Below are positions 34,344 to 43,906 of a DNA stretch of 48,622 nt, piece by piece; position 1 is the first letter of the stretch, and every line of letters begins with the position of its first letter. The notes under the pieces were generated by a model that was not told where the DNA came from, did not search any database, and saw only the letters and a program-made list of their open reading frames with translations. The stretch is from positions 1 to 48,622 of the forward strand of contig CAAGAM010000012.1 in assembly GCA_900767815.1 (NCBI GenBank), given 5' to 3'. The position numbers and the translations under genes are program-made. The stretch comes from Clostridia bacterium. GTDB lineage: Bacteria > Bacillota > Clostridia > Christensenellales > Borkfalkiaceae.

Positions 34344-35074
34344 GAATTTTGGTAACAAACGATGACGGAATCGAAAGCGAGGGTATAAAAACCCTCGCGG
34401 ACGCTCTGTCTGAAAAAGGTCATATTGTTACCGTAGTTGCGCCGGACGGAAATCGTTCGGCATTTTCTCATTCTTTGAGTATTTATAAAAATCTCGTCTT
34501 TAAGTCTTACTGCTTATCCGACAAATACGAAGCGTACACTCTCGGAGGAACGCCCGCCGATTGCGTTAAATTCGCGTGTCATTATTTTTCGGAAAAGCCT
34601 TTCGATATGGTTTGTTCGGGTATTAACCTCGGCAATAATCTCGGAAGCGACACCTGTTATTCCGGCACCGTTTCCGCGGGGCTTGAGGGTAATTTTTTCG
34701 GTATAAAATCGATCGCGTTTTCAAACGTCTCGCACAAACCCGAAAAACTCTCGTTAAACGCCGAATTTATCGAAAGAAATCTCGACAGGCTTTTCGGTCT
34801 TGCGGACAGTGCGTACACTTTGAACGTAAATATGCCCGACGGGAAAGAAAACGGCGTTAAAATCGCAAAGCTCGGCAGACAGCTTTATTCCGACGAGTAT
34901 CAGAAAAACGAAGACGGAACGTTTATTCTTACGGGTTATCCGATAAAACACGAACAGGACGAAGATTGCGACGTGGAGTGGGCGAGAAAAGGATTCGTTA
35001 CCGTAACTCCCATTTCTTACGACAGAACCGCATTCGACGCTATCGAAAAACTGAACGGAGATAAGTTCTTATGA
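34340..35074 (+). CDS. surE: 5'/3'-nucleotidase SurE
   Basis: Metal-dependent nucleotidase and polyphosphatase. The N-terminal metal-binding motif ILVTNDDG is intact, followed by the PDGNRSAFSHSLS region and VCSGINLGNNLGSDTCYSGTVSAGLEG. At 244 residues the length is normal. It starts within the preceding stop (ATGA) and ends overlapping the next start by 4 nt, so it belongs to a long coupled operon running to ispH-S1. Confidence 0.95.
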   Translation: MRILVTNDDGIESEGIKTLADALSEKGHIVTVVAPDGNRSAFSHSLSIYKNLVFKSYCLSDKYEAYTLGGTPADCVKFACHYFSEKPFDMVCSGINLGNNLGSDTCYSGTVSAGLEGNFFGIKSIAFSNVSHKPEKLSLNAEFIERNLDRLFGLADSAYTLNVNMPDGKENGVKIAKLGRQLYSDEYQKNEDGTFILTGYPIKHEQDEDCDVEWARKGFVTVTPISYDRTAFDAIEKLNGDKFL

Positions 35075-36282
35075 AAACAGTTGTAATAGGCGGTGGCCCC
35101 GCCGGGCTTATTTCCGCTTATTTTCGCGCAAATCGCGGCGAAGACGTTCTGCTTATAGAAAAAAACGAAAAACTCGGCAAAAAGTTATACATTACGGGCA
35201 AGGGCAGATGCAACGTGACGAACGATTGCGACGAAGAAGAATTTCTTTCCAACGTCGTTTCCAATCCGCGCTTTTTAAACGGCGCGATAAGGCGTTTTCC
35301 TCCCGAAAAATTCATGGAATTTCTCGAAGAAAAGGTCAGGCTTAAAACGGAACGGGGAAACAGGGTTTTTCCGCTTTCGGATAAAGCGAGCGATATAACC
35401 GGCTGTCTCGAATCGTATGCGAGAGGAGCGGGCGCGGAAATAAGGCTTAACGAAAAAGTTCTATCCGTAAATGCTCGCGACGGCGAAATTTACTCGGTGA
35501 CGACCGATAAAGAAGAAATTGTTTGCGACAACGTTATTGTTTGTACGGGCGGAATAAGCTACCCCTCGACGGGGTCGGACGGCGACGGTTATAGGTTTGC
35601 CGAAAAGCTCGGTCATACGATAATAAAACCCGTCCCCGCACTTTCGGGCTTGAATTTAAAGGGCGATTTTTATAAAAATCTGCAAGGCGTAACTCTTAAA
35701 AACGTAGCTTTAACCGTGTATAACGGCGAAAAGAAAGTTTATTCCGATTTCGGCGAGGTTTTGTTTACGCATTTCGGAATATCGGGTCCCACGGTTATTT
35801 CCGCATCGAGTTATATAAACAGGCTCGATTTAAGCAACGTATCTGTTTCTATAGATTTAAAACCCGCATTGAGCTTCGAGCAGCTCGATTTACGCGTTTT
35901 AAGAGACTTCGGGAAATACAAAAACAAAGCGTTGAAAAATTCGCTCGACGATTTGCTTTTGAAATCGCTTATCCCGGAAGTTATAAAGCTCGCGAAAATA
36001 AACGGCGACGTAAAAAACAACGAATTGAAGTCCGAAGACAGAAAAAAACTCGTGAACACGATAAAGGGTATGAGAATGTATCCTTATTCGCTCAGAGATA
36101 TAAGCGAAGCCATCGTAACCGCGGGCGGTGTATCCGTCAAGGAAATAAATCCCAAAACAATGGAAAGCCGGCTCGTAAAAGGCTTGTTTTTCGCGGGTGA
36201 AGTAATCGATACGGACGCTCTGACGGGCGGGTTCAATATCACGATTGCGGCTTGCACGGCATACGCCGCCGGGAATGCCTGA
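35071..36282 (+). CDS. BaiN/HI0933-like flavoprotein
   Basis: A 403-residue FAD-dependent oxidoreductase of the HI0933 family, annotated NAD(P)/FAD-dependent or BaiN. The N-terminal dinucleotide fold is VIGGGPAGLISAYFRA, then GKGRCNVTND, VCTGGISYPSTGSDG, HFGISGPTV and the C-terminal FAVD-type motif FFAGEVIDTDALTGGFNI. Functions described in the family range from bile-acid reduction to uncharacterised. It overlaps surE by 4 nt. A gap of 58 nt precedes cmk. The substrate is unknown. Confidence 0.9.
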   Translation: MKTVVIGGGPAGLISAYFRANRGEDVLLIEKNEKLGKKLYITGKGRCNVTNDCDEEEFLSNVVSNPRFLNGAIRRFPPEKFMEFLEEKVRLKTERGNRVFPLSDKASDITGCLESYARGAGAEIRLNEKVLSVNARDGEIYSVTTDKEEIVCDNVIVCTGGISYPSTGSDGDGYRFAEKLGHTIIKPVPALSGLNLKGDFYKNLQGVTLKNVALTVYNGEKKVYSDFGEVLFTHFGISGPTVISASSYINRLDLSNVSVSIDLKPALSFEQLDLRVLRDFGKYKNKALKNSLDDLLLKSLIPEVIKLAKINGDVKNNELKSEDRKKLVNTIKGMRMYPYSLRDISEAIVTAGGVSVKEINPKTMESRLVKGLFFAGEVIDTDALTGGFNITIAACTAYAAGNA

Positions 36283-36340
36283 TTCTGAACGGCGCATTTT
36301 GAGCGAGTTTATTTTTGACACACGAAAAGGAGAACGAATA

Positions 36341-37003
36341 ATGATAAATATCGCGTTGGACGGTCCCGCGGGGAGCGGAAAAAGCACCGTAGCGAAAAAA
36401 ATCGCGAACGAACTTAATATATTATATCTCGATACGGGCGCGATGTACAGAGCCTGCGCTCTGAAATGCCTTTTATCGGGCGTAAACGTCAAAGACGAAA
36501 AAGCCGTCGGAAATATTATGAAGAATATAGACGTGCGCGTTGAATACAAAGACGGTTCGCAGATAACGTTGCTTGACGGCAAGGACGTTTCGAAAGATAT
36601 AAGATTGCCCGAAGTTTCGATGCTTGCTTCCGACGTATCCGCCCATAAAGTCGTTCGCGAAAAAATGGTCGAGCTTCAACGTCGGGTTGCAAAAAGCATG
36701 GATTGCGTGCTTGACGGCAGAGATATCGGCTCATATGTTCTTCCCGACGCAAAATTTAAGTATTTCATAACCGCAGACAGCAAAGTGAGAGCGGAGAGAA
36801 GATATAAAGAACTTATCGAAAGGGGTACTCCCGTCGATTTCGACAAACTGCACGAAGAGATAAAACAAAGAGATTATAACGATTCGCACAGAGAATTCGC
36901 GCCTTTAAAACAGGTTGAAGACGCTAAACTTATAGATACGTCCGATCTTACCATAGAAGAGGTTGCGGGTATCATTTTAAACGACGTAAAAAAGAGCAGA
37001 TAA
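36341..37003 (+). CDS. cmk: Cytidylate kinase
   Basis: Phosphorylates CMP and dCMP. The P-loop is DGPAGSGKST; the NMP-binding region LDTGAMYRACALKC and DGRDIGSYVLPDA are diagnostic; RYKELIERG and QRDYNDSHREFAPL complete the family signature. At 220 residues the length is standard. The ATG at 36341 follows AAAAGGAG; the in-frame start at 36245 would add 32 unrelated residues from inside the flavoprotein gene. It is followed after 1 nt by plsC. Confidence 0.95.
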   Translation: MINIALDGPAGSGKSTVAKKIANELNILYLDTGAMYRACALKCLLSGVNVKDEKAVGNIMKNIDVRVEYKDGSQITLLDGKDVSKDIRLPEVSMLASDVSAHKVVREKMVELQRRVAKSMDCVLDGRDIGSYVLPDAKFKYFITADSKVRAERRYKELIERGTPVDFDKLHEEIKQRDYNDSHREFAPLKQVEDAKLIDTSDLTIEEVAGIILNDVKKSR

Positions 37004-37004
37004 C

Positions 37005-37619
37005 ATGTTTAAATTATTATTATTCATAATAAAACCTTTTTACAGGCTTTTATACAGACCGAAAATAAAGGGAAAGGAAAATCTTCCGAAAAAGGGCGCA
37101 TACGTTCTTGTCTGTAACCATTTTGCAAAAATCGACGCGCTGATGGCTGTCGATCTTGTCAATAAAAAAATAAATTTTATGGCAAAAAAGGAATGGTTTA
37201 AAGGCAAATTCAAAAATTGGTTGTTCCGTTCGCTCGGAGCTATTCCCGTGGACAGAGAAAAACCCGATTTTGCTTCGATCAAGGCTTGTCTGAAAGTTTT
37301 GAAGGACGATAAGCCGCTTGTTGTTTTCCCCGAAGGAACGAGAAATAAGGTTAACACCGAACTGCAGGATATTCACGGCGGAGCAAGCCTTATTGCTTTT
37401 AAAGCCGGCGTTCCGATAATACCTGTAGGAATGAATAAAAAATTTAAAAAATTCGGGAAAAACTGCGTGTATATCGGAAAACCGTATAGTCTGGACGAAT
37501 TTAAAAACGAAAAATTCACATCCGAACTTTCGGATGAATTTACCGAAATCATGCGCGAAAAAATGAACGAGAGCATAAGCGAAGCCCGAAAAATGGAAGC
37601 AGAGGGTAAACGGAAGTGA
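37005..37619 (+). CDS. plsC: 1-acyl-sn-glycerol-3-phosphate acyltransferase
   Basis: Makes phosphatidic acid from lysophosphatidate. A hydrophobic N-terminus leads to the catalytic NHFAKIDAL (NHxxxxD), then GAIPVDREKPD and VFPEGTRN, in the expected order. At 204 residues it is a typical short PlsC. The cmk-plsC-ispH order is common in Clostridia. Its stop overlaps the GTG start of ispH-S1 by 4 nt. Confidence 0.93.
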   Translation: MFKLLLFIIKPFYRLLYRPKIKGKENLPKKGAYVLVCNHFAKIDALMAVDLVNKKINFMAKKEWFKGKFKNWLFRSLGAIPVDREKPDFASIKACLKVLKDDKPLVVFPEGTRNKVNTELQDIHGGASLIAFKAGVPIIPVGMNKKFKKFGKNCVYIGKPYSLDEFKNEKFTSELSDEFTEIMREKMNESISEARKMEAEGKRK

Positions 37620-39712
37620 AGGTTATTCTTGCAAAGAACAGCGGTTTTTGTATGGGCGTAAGGCGCGCGGTGGAGACTGCGAAAAAAATTTACGGGCAAG
37701 GCGTTTATATCCTCGGAGAGATTATTCACAACGAATCGGTAACCGACGAAATAAAACGTCTCGGCACGAAAATTATCGACAGCCCCGACGAGGTCGATAA
37801 CGGTACCGTTATCATTCGTTCTCACGGAGTAGGAAAGGACGTTTACGATAAACTCGAATCCAAAGGCATAAAAATAATCGATTGCACGTGTCCTTTTGTA
37901 TTGAAAATTCATAATATAGTAAAGAAATACCATGCGGAAGGTTACAGGACAATCATTACAGGCGAAAAGGATCATCCGGAAGTTGTGGGGATAAACGGTT
38001 GGTGCGATAATTCCGCTACGGTTATCGACGAAGATTACGAGTCTTTAATCTTAGACGAAGGCGAAAAAATCTGTCTGGTATCCCAAACAACCTTCCCGGA
38101 AACGCGTTTTAAAAAAATTTTAGATTTTTTTAGTAAAAAAACCCTCAAAACGCTTGAAGTTTTTGAAACAATTTGTTATACTACAAGAGAGCGTCAAGAA
38201 GAGGCAGAAATATTGTCGAAAACCTGTGATGCAATGGTAGTAGTCGGTGGCAAGCATAGTAGCAATACTAAGAAACTGATGAGAATTTGTCAAGGAAATT
38301 GCGAAAGCGTATATTTCATTTCAAATCCTGATGAGCTCAACTATAAAAATTTTAGAAACTATAAAAAGGTAGGTATTGTTGCTGGGGCATCGACGCCCAA
38401 CGAACAATCGATGGAGGTTTTCATTAACATGGAAGAAACTAACGAAGTAAAAAGTTCAAACACTATGGAAGAAGCTATGTCCGCTATGGGCGATAGCCAA
38501 CCCAAATTCAGAATCGGTCAGAAGATAACCGCTACAATTTCCGCGGCAACGGACGACGGTCTCGCGTTGTATATCAACAACACAAAGAAAGAGATCATGC
38601 TTCCCAAGGACGAAATGGTTTGCGAGAACTATAATAAAGCTGATTACGCGGCTAAAGTCGGAGAAGACATCGAAGTTATGATAGTTGAACTTAACCCTGT
38701 CAAATTGTCCGAAAAAGCAATAGTAGCTCAGAAAGAAGAGGAAGAAGCTATCGCCAAAATCGCAAACGGCGAAATTTTCACCGTTACATGCACGGGTTCG
38801 AACAAAGGCGGTCTTACCGCTAAGCTCGGCAGCTACGAAGTTTTCGTTCCGTCTTCTCAGATAAGAATAGGTTTTGTTAAAGATCTCGACAAGTATGTCG
38901 GCAAAACTTTGAGGCTTAAAGCCGAAAAGGTTGAAAACCAGGGCAGAAGAAAGCAGATCGTCGGCTCGCAGAGAGTAATTCTCGAAGCTGAAAAAGCCGA
39001 AAGAGACGCTGCAAAAGCTAAGAAGGAAGAGGAATTCTTCTCGTCTATCAACGAAGGCGACGTCGTAACGGGTACTGTCGTAAGATTCGCTGCATTCGGT
39101 GCGTTTGTCGACGTTAACGGTTTCGATTGCCTCGCTCATATCTCCGACCTTAGCTGGACTAACGCTAAAACTCCTGCCGAAGTTCTCGAAATCGGCAAGC
39201 AGTACGAATTTAAGGTTCTTAAATGCGATAAGGAAACCAAGAAGGTTTCGCTCGGTTATAAACAGCTTCAGCCGAAGCCCTGGCAGCTTGCTGCGGATAA
39301 ATATGCTATCGGCGACGTTATCAAGGGTAAAGTCGTAAGAATCGCAAGTTTCGGCGCATTCGTTGAAGTTGAAAAAGGAATCGACGGGCTTGTTCACGTT
39401 TCGCAGATTTCGCATGAATGGCTTGAAAACCCCACGTCCGTTCTTAAAGTCGGCGATGAAGTCGAAGCAAAGATCGTCGATATGGACGTAGAAAAGGAAA
39501 GAATGAACCTTTCCATCAAGGCTCTTACTCCCGCTCCCGAAGGCGCAACTTCGAGAAGAAGAGAAAGAAACGATGAAGGCGATGCCGAAGGCGAGAAGCC
39601 CAGAAGAGAAAGAAGAAGAGATGCAAGACCTGCTCAGGACGATGATGAACCCAGAGAATGGAATGAAGGCGGCGTAAGCGGTGTTTCTCTTGGAGATCTT
39701 ATCAACAAATAA
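37616..39712 (+). CDS. ispH: IspH-ribosomal protein S1-like fusion
   Basis: A 698-residue bifunctional protein. Residues 1-270 are 4-hydroxy-3-methylbut-2-enyl diphosphate reductase, the last MEP-pathway step to IPP/DMAPP: cluster cysteines Cys12 (NSGFCMG), Cys92 (CTCPFVLKIH) and Cys187 (ETICYTT), His38 in HNESV, and HPEVVGINGW with His120/Glu122. From about residue 297, four S1 RNA-binding repeats follow, the last two clearest (VTGTVVRFAAFGAFVDV; IKGKVVRIASFGAFVEVEKGIDGLVHVSQIS). A charged Arg/Glu tail ends it. The fusion is known in Clostridia. The start is GTG, overlapping plsC. Bases about 38150-38430 use unlike codons (see findings). Confidence 0.95.
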   Translation: MKVILAKNSGFCMGVRRAVETAKKIYGQGVYILGEIIHNESVTDEIKRLGTKIIDSPDEVDNGTVIIRSHGVGKDVYDKLESKGIKIIDCTCPFVLKIHNIVKKYHAEGYRTIITGEKDHPEVVGINGWCDNSATVIDEDYESLILDEGEKICLVSQTTFPETRFKKILDFFSKKTLKTLEVFETICYTTRERQEEAEILSKTCDAMVVVGGKHSSNTKKLMRICQGNCESVYFISNPDELNYKNFRNYKKVGIVAGASTPNEQSMEVFINMEETNEVKSSNTMEEAMSAMGDSQPKFRIGQKITATISAATDDGLALYINNTKKEIMLPKDEMVCENYNKADYAAKVGEDIEVMIVELNPVKLSEKAIVAQKEEEEAIAKIANGEIFTVTCTGSNKGGLTAKLGSYEVFVPSSQIRIGFVKDLDKYVGKTLRLKAEKVENQGRRKQIVGSQRVILEAEKAERDAAKAKKEEEFFSSINEGDVVTGTVVRFAAFGAFVDVNGFDCLAHISDLSWTNAKTPAEVLEIGKQYEFKVLKCDKETKKVSLGYKQLQPKPWQLAADKYAIGDVIKGKVVRIASFGAFVEVEKGIDGLVHVSQISHEWLENPTSVLKVGDEVEAKIVDMDVEKERMNLSIKALTPAPEGATSRRRERNDEGDAEGEKPRRERRRDARPAQDDDEPREWNEGGVSGVSLGDLINK

Positions 39713-39731
39713 TAATTAAAGAGATTTATAT

Positions 39732-39765
39732 AAAAAGAGCTTGATATCGCATCAGGCTCTTTTTT
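39732..39765 (+). terminator. Intrinsic terminator of the surE-to-ispH operon
   Basis: AAAAAGAGCTTGAT (39732-39745) pairs with ATCAGGCTCTTTTT (39751-39764), with one U-G pair and a T-run, 20 nt after the ispH-S1 stop. Confidence 0.88.
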
Positions 39766-39803
39766 AAAACCCCTCCCGCTTGTATTTCAAGCGAGAGGGG
39801 GTT
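39766..39803 (-). terminator. Second hairpin, probably for the minus-strand ATPase gene
   Basis: A stem of about 15 bp with one or two mismatches; the left arm ACCCCTCCCGCTTG pairs with CAAGCGAGAGGGGGT around TATTT. An A-run at its left edge becomes a T-run for the convergent ATPase gene at 39826. Confidence 0.75.
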
Positions 39804-39825
39804 TCGTCTTTATTTATATATCTTG

Positions 39826-42420
39826 TTAATCTAACGGAGATAATACGGTGACGTGGTTTTTTTCGAGGAATTTGTTGATTCTTTCAAAACAGAACGTCAT
39901 AACTTTTCCTATTATCGAATCGAACTGTATAAGACATATCAATATCGCGATAAATTTCCAGTTTCCTTCTTTAAAACCCGTTAAAAGATTGGGTAAATCT
40001 TTGAAAAGCGTCGGCATTACGAATATCATCAGAACAGAGCATGAAGTCATAATAATCGCCGTAACGATTGTTTTATACATATCGTATGGTTTACAGATGA
40101 TTACGAAATATGCCGTTCCGCCGAACGTAAGCGCGGCAACCAAAAGTGTGTCATACATTTTTGGCGTGATCTCGTTGAAGTTAATCCCGAACGACTTTAT
40201 CAGCTGAAACGCAAGAACGTTAAACAGAAGTATGGTTGCGCCGGGTAGAGCATGCGAGAAAAGATATCCGATAAATTTTCCTTTAACCTTGTTTGTGTTC
40301 GGTTGCATCGATAAAGCAAAAGAACCGAAGCCGATGACTACAAATTCAAGCAACGTCATCATGTTGCTCTTGAACGGGAATAAGTTTCCGCCGATAATCG
40401 ATACGATTGCGAGAACCATTGTAAAAATGGTTTTCATAAGGAATAACGACGACGATTTTTCGATGTTGTTTATAACCCTTCGACCTTCCCCGACAACGTA
40501 AGGAATAGAATTGAAGTTGTTATCCATAAGCACGATATGAGCGATGTTTTTCGTCGCGTCGCTGCCTGTGGCAACCGTAATCGAACAATCCGACTCTTTC
40601 ATTGCGAGTATGTCGTTTACGCCGTCTCCCGTCATTGCGACGGTGTGACCTGCGGATTTCATCGATTTTATAAGGAGAGCTTTTTGATCGGGAGTAACTC
40701 TGCCGAAAACGTTGTATTTATTTGCAATGTTTATAACTTCGCGTTTGGATAACCCTTCCAAAGAAACGAATTTATCTGCGCCGTCAACTCCGGCGCGCCT
40801 TGCGACTTCCGAGACGGTTAACGGGTTATCTCCCGAAATAACTTTGATTGCAACGTCGTTTTTCTTGAACCATTCGATTGTTTTTATAGCGTCTCGCCGG
40901 ATGTTGTCGCTCAGCATTATTATCGCAAACGGCTCGATGTTTTTCGGAATACGATCGTCTGAAATCATTTTGTCCGACTTTGCAAGCATCAGAACTCGTT
41001 GTCCCATAGAAGTGTAGTGATCGATTTGTTTTGCGATTGCTTCGTTTAAACTTTTTCCTTCAAAAACAAATTCGGGTGCGCCGAGGATAAAAGTACCGAC
41101 GTCTTTCATTCCGCTCATAAACGAAACCGCCGAATATTTTCTTTCGGAAGAAAACGGAATAATATTTTTTGCTATGAGCTTCGGTGTGCTTCCGAAATAG
41201 TTTTTCAAGGCTCTTGCCGTCGTATTGTTATCGCCGAGTGCCGCTTGCATCGATGCGACTATGTCGTTTATCGTGAACTCGTAAGTCGTGTCGAAAAGAT
41301 TATAGTCGGTGACCTGCATTCTGCCGTCGGTAATAGTTCCCGTTTTGTCGAGACAAAGAACGTCAACCCTTGCGAGCATTTCGAGTGAGTACATATCCTG
41401 AACGGAAGTATGCCTGTTTGCAAGTCTGATAACGCCTACGGCTAAAGCAAGCGTCGTCAGTAAAAGCATTCCCGAAGGAATCATTCCGATAACGACGGAC
41501 GTCGTACTGCTTACCATTTGTACGATACCCTCCGCCGTGAGATTACCGTTGAGGTAAAACAGCGGATTGTTGTGTTCGGCGATTGCCCGATAATTCGTAT
41601 ATAAAACGCCTGCCGTAATCGGGACTATCAATATACCGATTATTTTTATTATCCAGTTCAGCGTTATCATAAGTTCGCTGTGCGGACTCTGGTATTTTTT
41701 TGCTTTTGCGGAAAGCCTCTGGATATATCTTTTTTCGCCTACTTTATCCGCAACCATAAAGGCGTTGCCGCCGACGATGTAACTTCCCGACAAAAGAACG
41801 TCGCCGTTTTTCTTTCTCACGGGTCTCGATTCTCCCGTAAGCATAGATTCGTTAACTTCGACGTAGCCTTTTAAAATCGTTCCGTCAACACAAATCTGAT
41901 CTCCGACGGATACATTGATAACGTCGTCGAGAACCACGTCGGTAACGGGGATTTTAGACAATTTTCCGTTTCTTAACGCCGTTGTTGTGGGCTGGTTTAA
42001 TATCGAAAGTTTTTCGATGGAAATTTTAGCCCTGATTTCCTGAGAGATACCGATTATCAGATTCATTGCGTAAACTATTACGAAGAAATAGTTTGAAAGA
42101 ACCCTCTCTCGCGCGACAACAAGCGCAACAACGCAAAGAACGCATAAAAGATTGAAAAAGGTAAACAAATTTGAAGTTATTATCTGCAAATAAGTTTTTG
42201 AATAGGTTTTTTCTTTTTCGTTTGTAAGTCCTTGCGCAACTCTCAGTGCGATCTGATCGCCCGATAACCCGGTGCCTATATCCGGTGAAAAACGATCGTC
42301 GTCGTTTACGTTAATTTGTCCTTTTCGCCTTCGGTTGTGCTTCAGGTGAGGTTTTATATATCCGTCGATAACTTTATCGGCTATATTATCCGTCAGGTTG
42401 TCGTTATTTTTATTATCCAT
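39826..42420 (-). CDS. P-type cation-translocating ATPase, CtpE-like
   Basis: An 863-residue P-type ATPase with all catalytic parts: MLTGESRPV (actuator), LCLDKTGTITDGRM (phosphorylated Asp) and AMTGDGVNDILAMKESDCSI (hinge). The segment IPSGMLLLTTLALAVGVIRLANR with VQDMYSLEMLARVDV before the phosphorylation site resembles CtpE, a calcium transporter in mycobacteria; P1B CPC and Mg-type signatures are absent, so Ca2+ is the best guess. The ATG at 42420 (MDNKNND) follows AAAGGT; an in-frame ATG at 42483 adds 21 residues and is less likely. The promoter carries a palindrome. Confidence 0.9.
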   Translation of the reverse strand: MDNKNNDNLTDNIADKVIDGYIKPHLKHNRRRKGQINVNDDDRFSPDIGTGLSGDQIALRVAQGLTNEKEKTYSKTYLQIITSNLFTFFNLLCVLCVVALVVARERVLSNYFFVIVYAMNLIIGISQEIRAKISIEKLSILNQPTTTALRNGKLSKIPVTDVVLDDVINVSVGDQICVDGTILKGYVEVNESMLTGESRPVRKKNGDVLLSGSYIVGGNAFMVADKVGEKRYIQRLSAKAKKYQSPHSELMITLNWIIKIIGILIVPITAGVLYTNYRAIAEHNNPLFYLNGNLTAEGIVQMVSSTTSVVIGMIPSGMLLLTTLALAVGVIRLANRHTSVQDMYSLEMLARVDVLCLDKTGTITDGRMQVTDYNLFDTTYEFTINDIVASMQAALGDNNTTARALKNYFGSTPKLIAKNIIPFSSERKYSAVSFMSGMKDVGTFILGAPEFVFEGKSLNEAIAKQIDHYTSMGQRVLMLAKSDKMISDDRIPKNIEPFAIIMLSDNIRRDAIKTIEWFKKNDVAIKVISGDNPLTVSEVARRAGVDGADKFVSLEGLSKREVINIANKYNVFGRVTPDQKALLIKSMKSAGHTVAMTGDGVNDILAMKESDCSITVATGSDATKNIAHIVLMDNNFNSIPYVVGEGRRVINNIEKSSSLFLMKTIFTMVLAIVSIIGGNLFPFKSNMMTLLEFVVIGFGSFALSMQPNTNKVKGKFIGYLFSHALPGATILLFNVLAFQLIKSFGINFNEITPKMYDTLLVAALTFGGTAYFVIICKPYDMYKTIVTAIIMTSCSVLMIFVMPTLFKDLPNLLTGFKEGNWKFIAILICLIQFDSIIGKVMTFCFERINKFLEKNHVTVLSPLD

Positions 42421-42503
42421 GTATACCTTTTGAATGTGTTTGCATCGTAGTTTTATAATTTTGGCAATATGTAAAAGAAGCATAAAGCCAAAAATATATT
42501 TAA

Positions 42504-42540
42504 ATTATATCATATAAATATGGTATTTCAAACTGAAATA
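42504..42540 (-). promoter_or_regulatory. Promoter and palindromic operator of the CtpE-like gene
   Basis: On the minus strand TTGAAA (42526-42531), a 16-nt spacer and TATAAT (42504-42509). The palindrome TATTTCA-AAC-TGAAATA (42524-42540) covers the -35 box, the position expected for a repressor site. The leader is about 75-80 nt. Confidence 0.55.
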
Positions 42541-42590
42541 AGATAAAAAATTAAAAATTTCAAATATTCATAAGAATAAAAGGACGATAA

Positions 42591-42619
42591 TTGACATTGA
42601 TCGTAATTTCTGATAAAAT
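42591..42619 (+). promoter_or_regulatory. Promoter of the M29 aminopeptidase gene
   Basis: TTGACA (42591-42596), a 17-nt spacer and TAAAAT (42614-42619). ACGGAG (42654-42659) is the ribosome-binding site for the ATG at 42666. Confidence 0.8.
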
Positions 42620-42665
42620 ATAATCAAAGTTATTCCATATCGATCGGGAATAACACGGAGCAAAA

Positions 42666-43898
42666 ATGACAAAGAAAATCATATCGAATTACGCCGACCT
42701 TTTAATTAAGGTCGGGGTGAATTTGCAAAGAAAAGAAAAATTGGTTATTTCCGCACCCGTTATCGCCGCCGACCTTGTGAGAGAAATTGCAAATAAGGCT
42801 TATAAAAACGGTGCGAGAGAGGTTGAGGTGCTTTGGAACGACGAGTCTCTTTTGCGGCTTGATTATAAATACAGAAGCATGAAAAGTCTTGCCGCCGTTC
42901 CCGAATGGGAGAAATTGCAACGCGACGGATTTATCGAAGACAGGGTGTGTTATATTGTGATTGCCTCGCACGATCCCGAAGCATTAAAAAAGGTTAAAAC
43001 CGAAAAAATCGCTACGGCGCGAAGAGCAAAAAATCTTGCGTTTGCAAAATTCAGAGATTATACGTCATCTAACAAAATACGTTGGACTATAGCCGCTTAT
43101 CCCAACAAAGCATGGGCAAAAAAGGTTTTTCCGCAAGACTCTTCGTCGGTTGCAATGAAAAAACTATGGAATGCAATTATTGCGTCGGTAAGATTGGACG
43201 CCGATAACCCGATGAAGGCGTGGGAAGAACATCAGAATAATCTTCAACGCAGATGCAAAATTTTAAACGACGCAAAGATTAAGAAATTAACTTATAAAAA
43301 TTCTATCGGAACGAATTTTTCCGTTTCGATGCCGAAGAATTATCTCTTCTGCGGCGGGGCGGAGGAAGGCGCGCTTGACGGCGTTATGTTTACGGCAAAT
43401 ATGCCCACCGAAGAGGTGTTTTCGTCACCCGAAAGGTTATCGGCAAACGGAAAGCTTGTTTCGGCAATGCCGCTTTGCCGAAACGGACAAATTATTGATA
43501 ATTTCTGGATAGAATTCAAAAACGGAAAGATTATCGGCTACGGAGCCGAAAAAGGTTATGAAAATCTCAAAAGCATAATCGAAAGTGACGAAGGTTCGCA
43601 TTATCTCGGGGAAATCGCATTGGTCGGTTATTCTTCTCCGATCAGAAATCAAGGCGTGCTTTTTTACGAAACTCTGTTCGATGAAAACGCAAGTTGTCAT
43701 TTCGCGATAGGCGACAGTTATCCGAATTGCGTAAAAAACGGCGGGGATATGAATGAAGACGAACTTAAAGCCGCGGGGCTTAATTGTTCCGTGGAGCATG
43801 TCGATTTTATGGTCGGGACGAAAGATCTTTCGATAGTGTGCGAAACCGAGGACGGAAAAACGTTCGACGTGTTTAAAAACGGCGAATGGGCGATATAG
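42666..43898 (+). CDS. M29-family aminopeptidase
   Basis: A 410-residue metallo-aminopeptidase of family M29 (aminopeptidase T/AmpS/PepS type), cleaving N-terminal residues in the cytoplasm. Metal-ligand regions are NMPTEEVFSSPE, LGEIALVGYSSPI, YETLFDENASCHFAIG and VEHVDFMVG, in family order. N-terminal motifs are YADLLIKVGVNLQ and SAPVIAADLVREIANKAY. It shares a transcript with the next gene, whose start codon lies 8 nt after this stop. Confidence 0.92.
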   Translation: MTKKIISNYADLLIKVGVNLQRKEKLVISAPVIAADLVREIANKAYKNGAREVEVLWNDESLLRLDYKYRSMKSLAAVPEWEKLQRDGFIEDRVCYIVIASHDPEALKKVKTEKIATARRAKNLAFAKFRDYTSSNKIRWTIAAYPNKAWAKKVFPQDSSSVAMKKLWNAIIASVRLDADNPMKAWEEHQNNLQRRCKILNDAKIKKLTYKNSIGTNFSVSMPKNYLFCGGAEEGALDGVMFTANMPTEEVFSSPERLSANGKLVSAMPLCRNGQIIDNFWIEFKNGKIIGYGAEKGYENLKSIIESDEGSHYLGEIALVGYSSPIRNQGVLFYETLFDENASCHFAIGDSYPNCVKNGGDMNEDELKAAGLNCSVEHVDFMVGTKDLSIVCETEDGKTFDVFKNGEWAI

Positions 43899-43906
43899 GT
43901 GAAAAT

